Of a DNA stretch of 64,000 bases, positions 63,612 to 64,000 are shown piece by piece. The stretch lies in the NCBI RefSeq assembly GCF_029212375.1, contig NZ_JARGNU010000006.1, forward strand, positions 18,535-82,534, written 5' to 3'. The stretch comes from Zhongshania sp. Lineage in GTDB: Bacteria > Pseudomonadota > Gammaproteobacteria > Pseudomonadales > Spongiibacteraceae. The stretch's first letter is position 1. Each line of letters starts with the position of its first letter. Position numbers and translations under genes: made by a program. The notes under the pieces are model-generated. The model was not told where the DNA came from. It worked only from the letters and a program-made list of their open reading frames with translations, and searched no databases.

Positions 63612-64000
63612 ATGAGAAGGAATAAAAGAGGCGGACAAGAGGATAATCCCTCTGAAATAGACTTAACGCCGATGCTCGACGTTGTGTTTATCATGTTGAT
63701 CTTCTTTATTGTAACAGCGTCCTTTATTAAGGAAGCTGGCGTCGAGGTGAACCGCCCTGACGCATCAACATCAAGTAAAAAAGAGAATGTTAATATTCTG
63801 ATTGCTGTAACGGCAACCAATGAAATCTGGATTGATAAGCGCCGGGTAGACAAGCGCGCAGTTCGCTCGATTGTAGAGCGGATGCACGCTGAAAATCCAA
63901 AAGGTGCCGTGGTTATTCAGGCTGATAAAGCTTCGAATACCGAGACGGTTACTGCGGTTATCGACGCTAGCCGGTCGGCTGGTGTATACGATGTTTCATT
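63612..64000 (+). CDS. ExbD/TolR biopolymer transport protein (3' end outside window)
   Basis: The ORF is open at the right edge; 129 codons are visible. A short cytoplasmic N-terminus MRRNKRGGQEDNPSEIDLTPMLDVVF is followed by one TM (IMLIFFIVTASF) with the conserved Asp of the DLTPMLDV motif that relays protons. The periplasmic domain begins VNRPDAST. It completes the DUF3450-ExbB-ExbB-ExbD set; TonB is expected next. Confidence 0.93.
   Translation, partial: MRRNKRGGQEDNPSEIDLTPMLDVVFIMLIFFIVTASFIKEAGVEVNRPDASTSSKKENVNILIAVTATNEIWIDKRRVDKRAVRSIVERMHAENPKGAVVIQADKASNTETVTAVIDASRSAGVYDVS

Overview
The window reads as a contiguous piece of a marine-type gammaproteobacterial chromosome. Evidence for this is the 6S RNA next to the 5-formyl-THF cyclo-ligase gene with zapA, the ygfB-pepP-ubiH-ubiI order, rppH-ptsP-(...)-lgt-thyA-folA, xseB-ispA-dxs, the divergent rpiA/ilvA arrangement, and a DUF3450-ExbB-ExbB-ExbD energising cluster. 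The gene set and protein style suggest a Spongiibacteraceae/Cellvibrionales-like organism (Zhongshania or Spongiibacter type). That placement is inference from memory of these families, not a database result. No rRNA, tRNA, IS element or CRISPR array was seen.

Layout. 1-4668: the 3' end of a giant type-I-secreted repeat protein (cadherin/VCBS-like modules, then RTX calcium-binding repeats) and a small DUF6447 protein. 4766-9188: thiamine locus, with promoter, TPP riboswitch, thiC, thiO, thiS, thiG; a fused thiDE lies apart at 19445. 9211-14944: four minus-strand genes (membrane-anchored PhnD-like binding protein, a two-TM protein, a TonB-dependent receptor and an exported tyrosine-phosphatase-type enzyme) that may form one sensing, uptake and dephosphorylation module. 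15245-27933: housekeeping and transport genes (pirin, Kef-type antiporter, TauE, thioesterase, thiDE, retropepsin, ribA, ELM1-like, dxs-ispA-xseB, a DUF924 gene with a frameshift at a C7 tract). 28160-31627: a restriction-modification island with one HTH-C5-methyltransferase flanked by two different PD-(D/E)XK-like proteins. 31916-37429: mscL and several poorly known proteins. 37477-49703: serA and divergent D-2-hydroxyglutarate dehydrogenase, FAH protein, rpiA, ilvA, fau, 6S RNA, zapA, ygfB, pepP and two ubiquinone hydroxylases. 49836-52575: Fur-box-controlled ferric-iron binding protein and permease without an adjacent ATPase. 52648-60539: gcvH, HAD, rppH, ptsP, NRDE, TauE, lgt, thyA, folA. 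60843-64000: DUF3450/ExbB/ExbB/ExbD, running off the edge.

Functional links. ThiC makes HMP-P, ThiO/S/G make the thiazole, and ThiDE phosphorylates HMP and joins the halves. Dxs supplies DXP both for thiazole and, through IspA, for prenyl chains; two flavin hydroxylases then act on ubiquinone. SerA and the D-2-hydroxyglutarate dehydrogenase are a known metabolic pair. The TonB-dependent receptor would draw on ExbB/ExbD-type energising proteins.

Two families of intergenic inverted repeats recur: one in the thi operon (one copy apparently supplies the ribosome-binding site and first codons of thiO), the other at convergent gene ends near 36.9 and 40.9 kb with a degenerate half near 49.7 kb. 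The most novel candidates are the four-gene receptor/phosphatase/sensor module and the two-nuclease, one-methyltransferase island with its candidate operator in the methyltransferase promoter.
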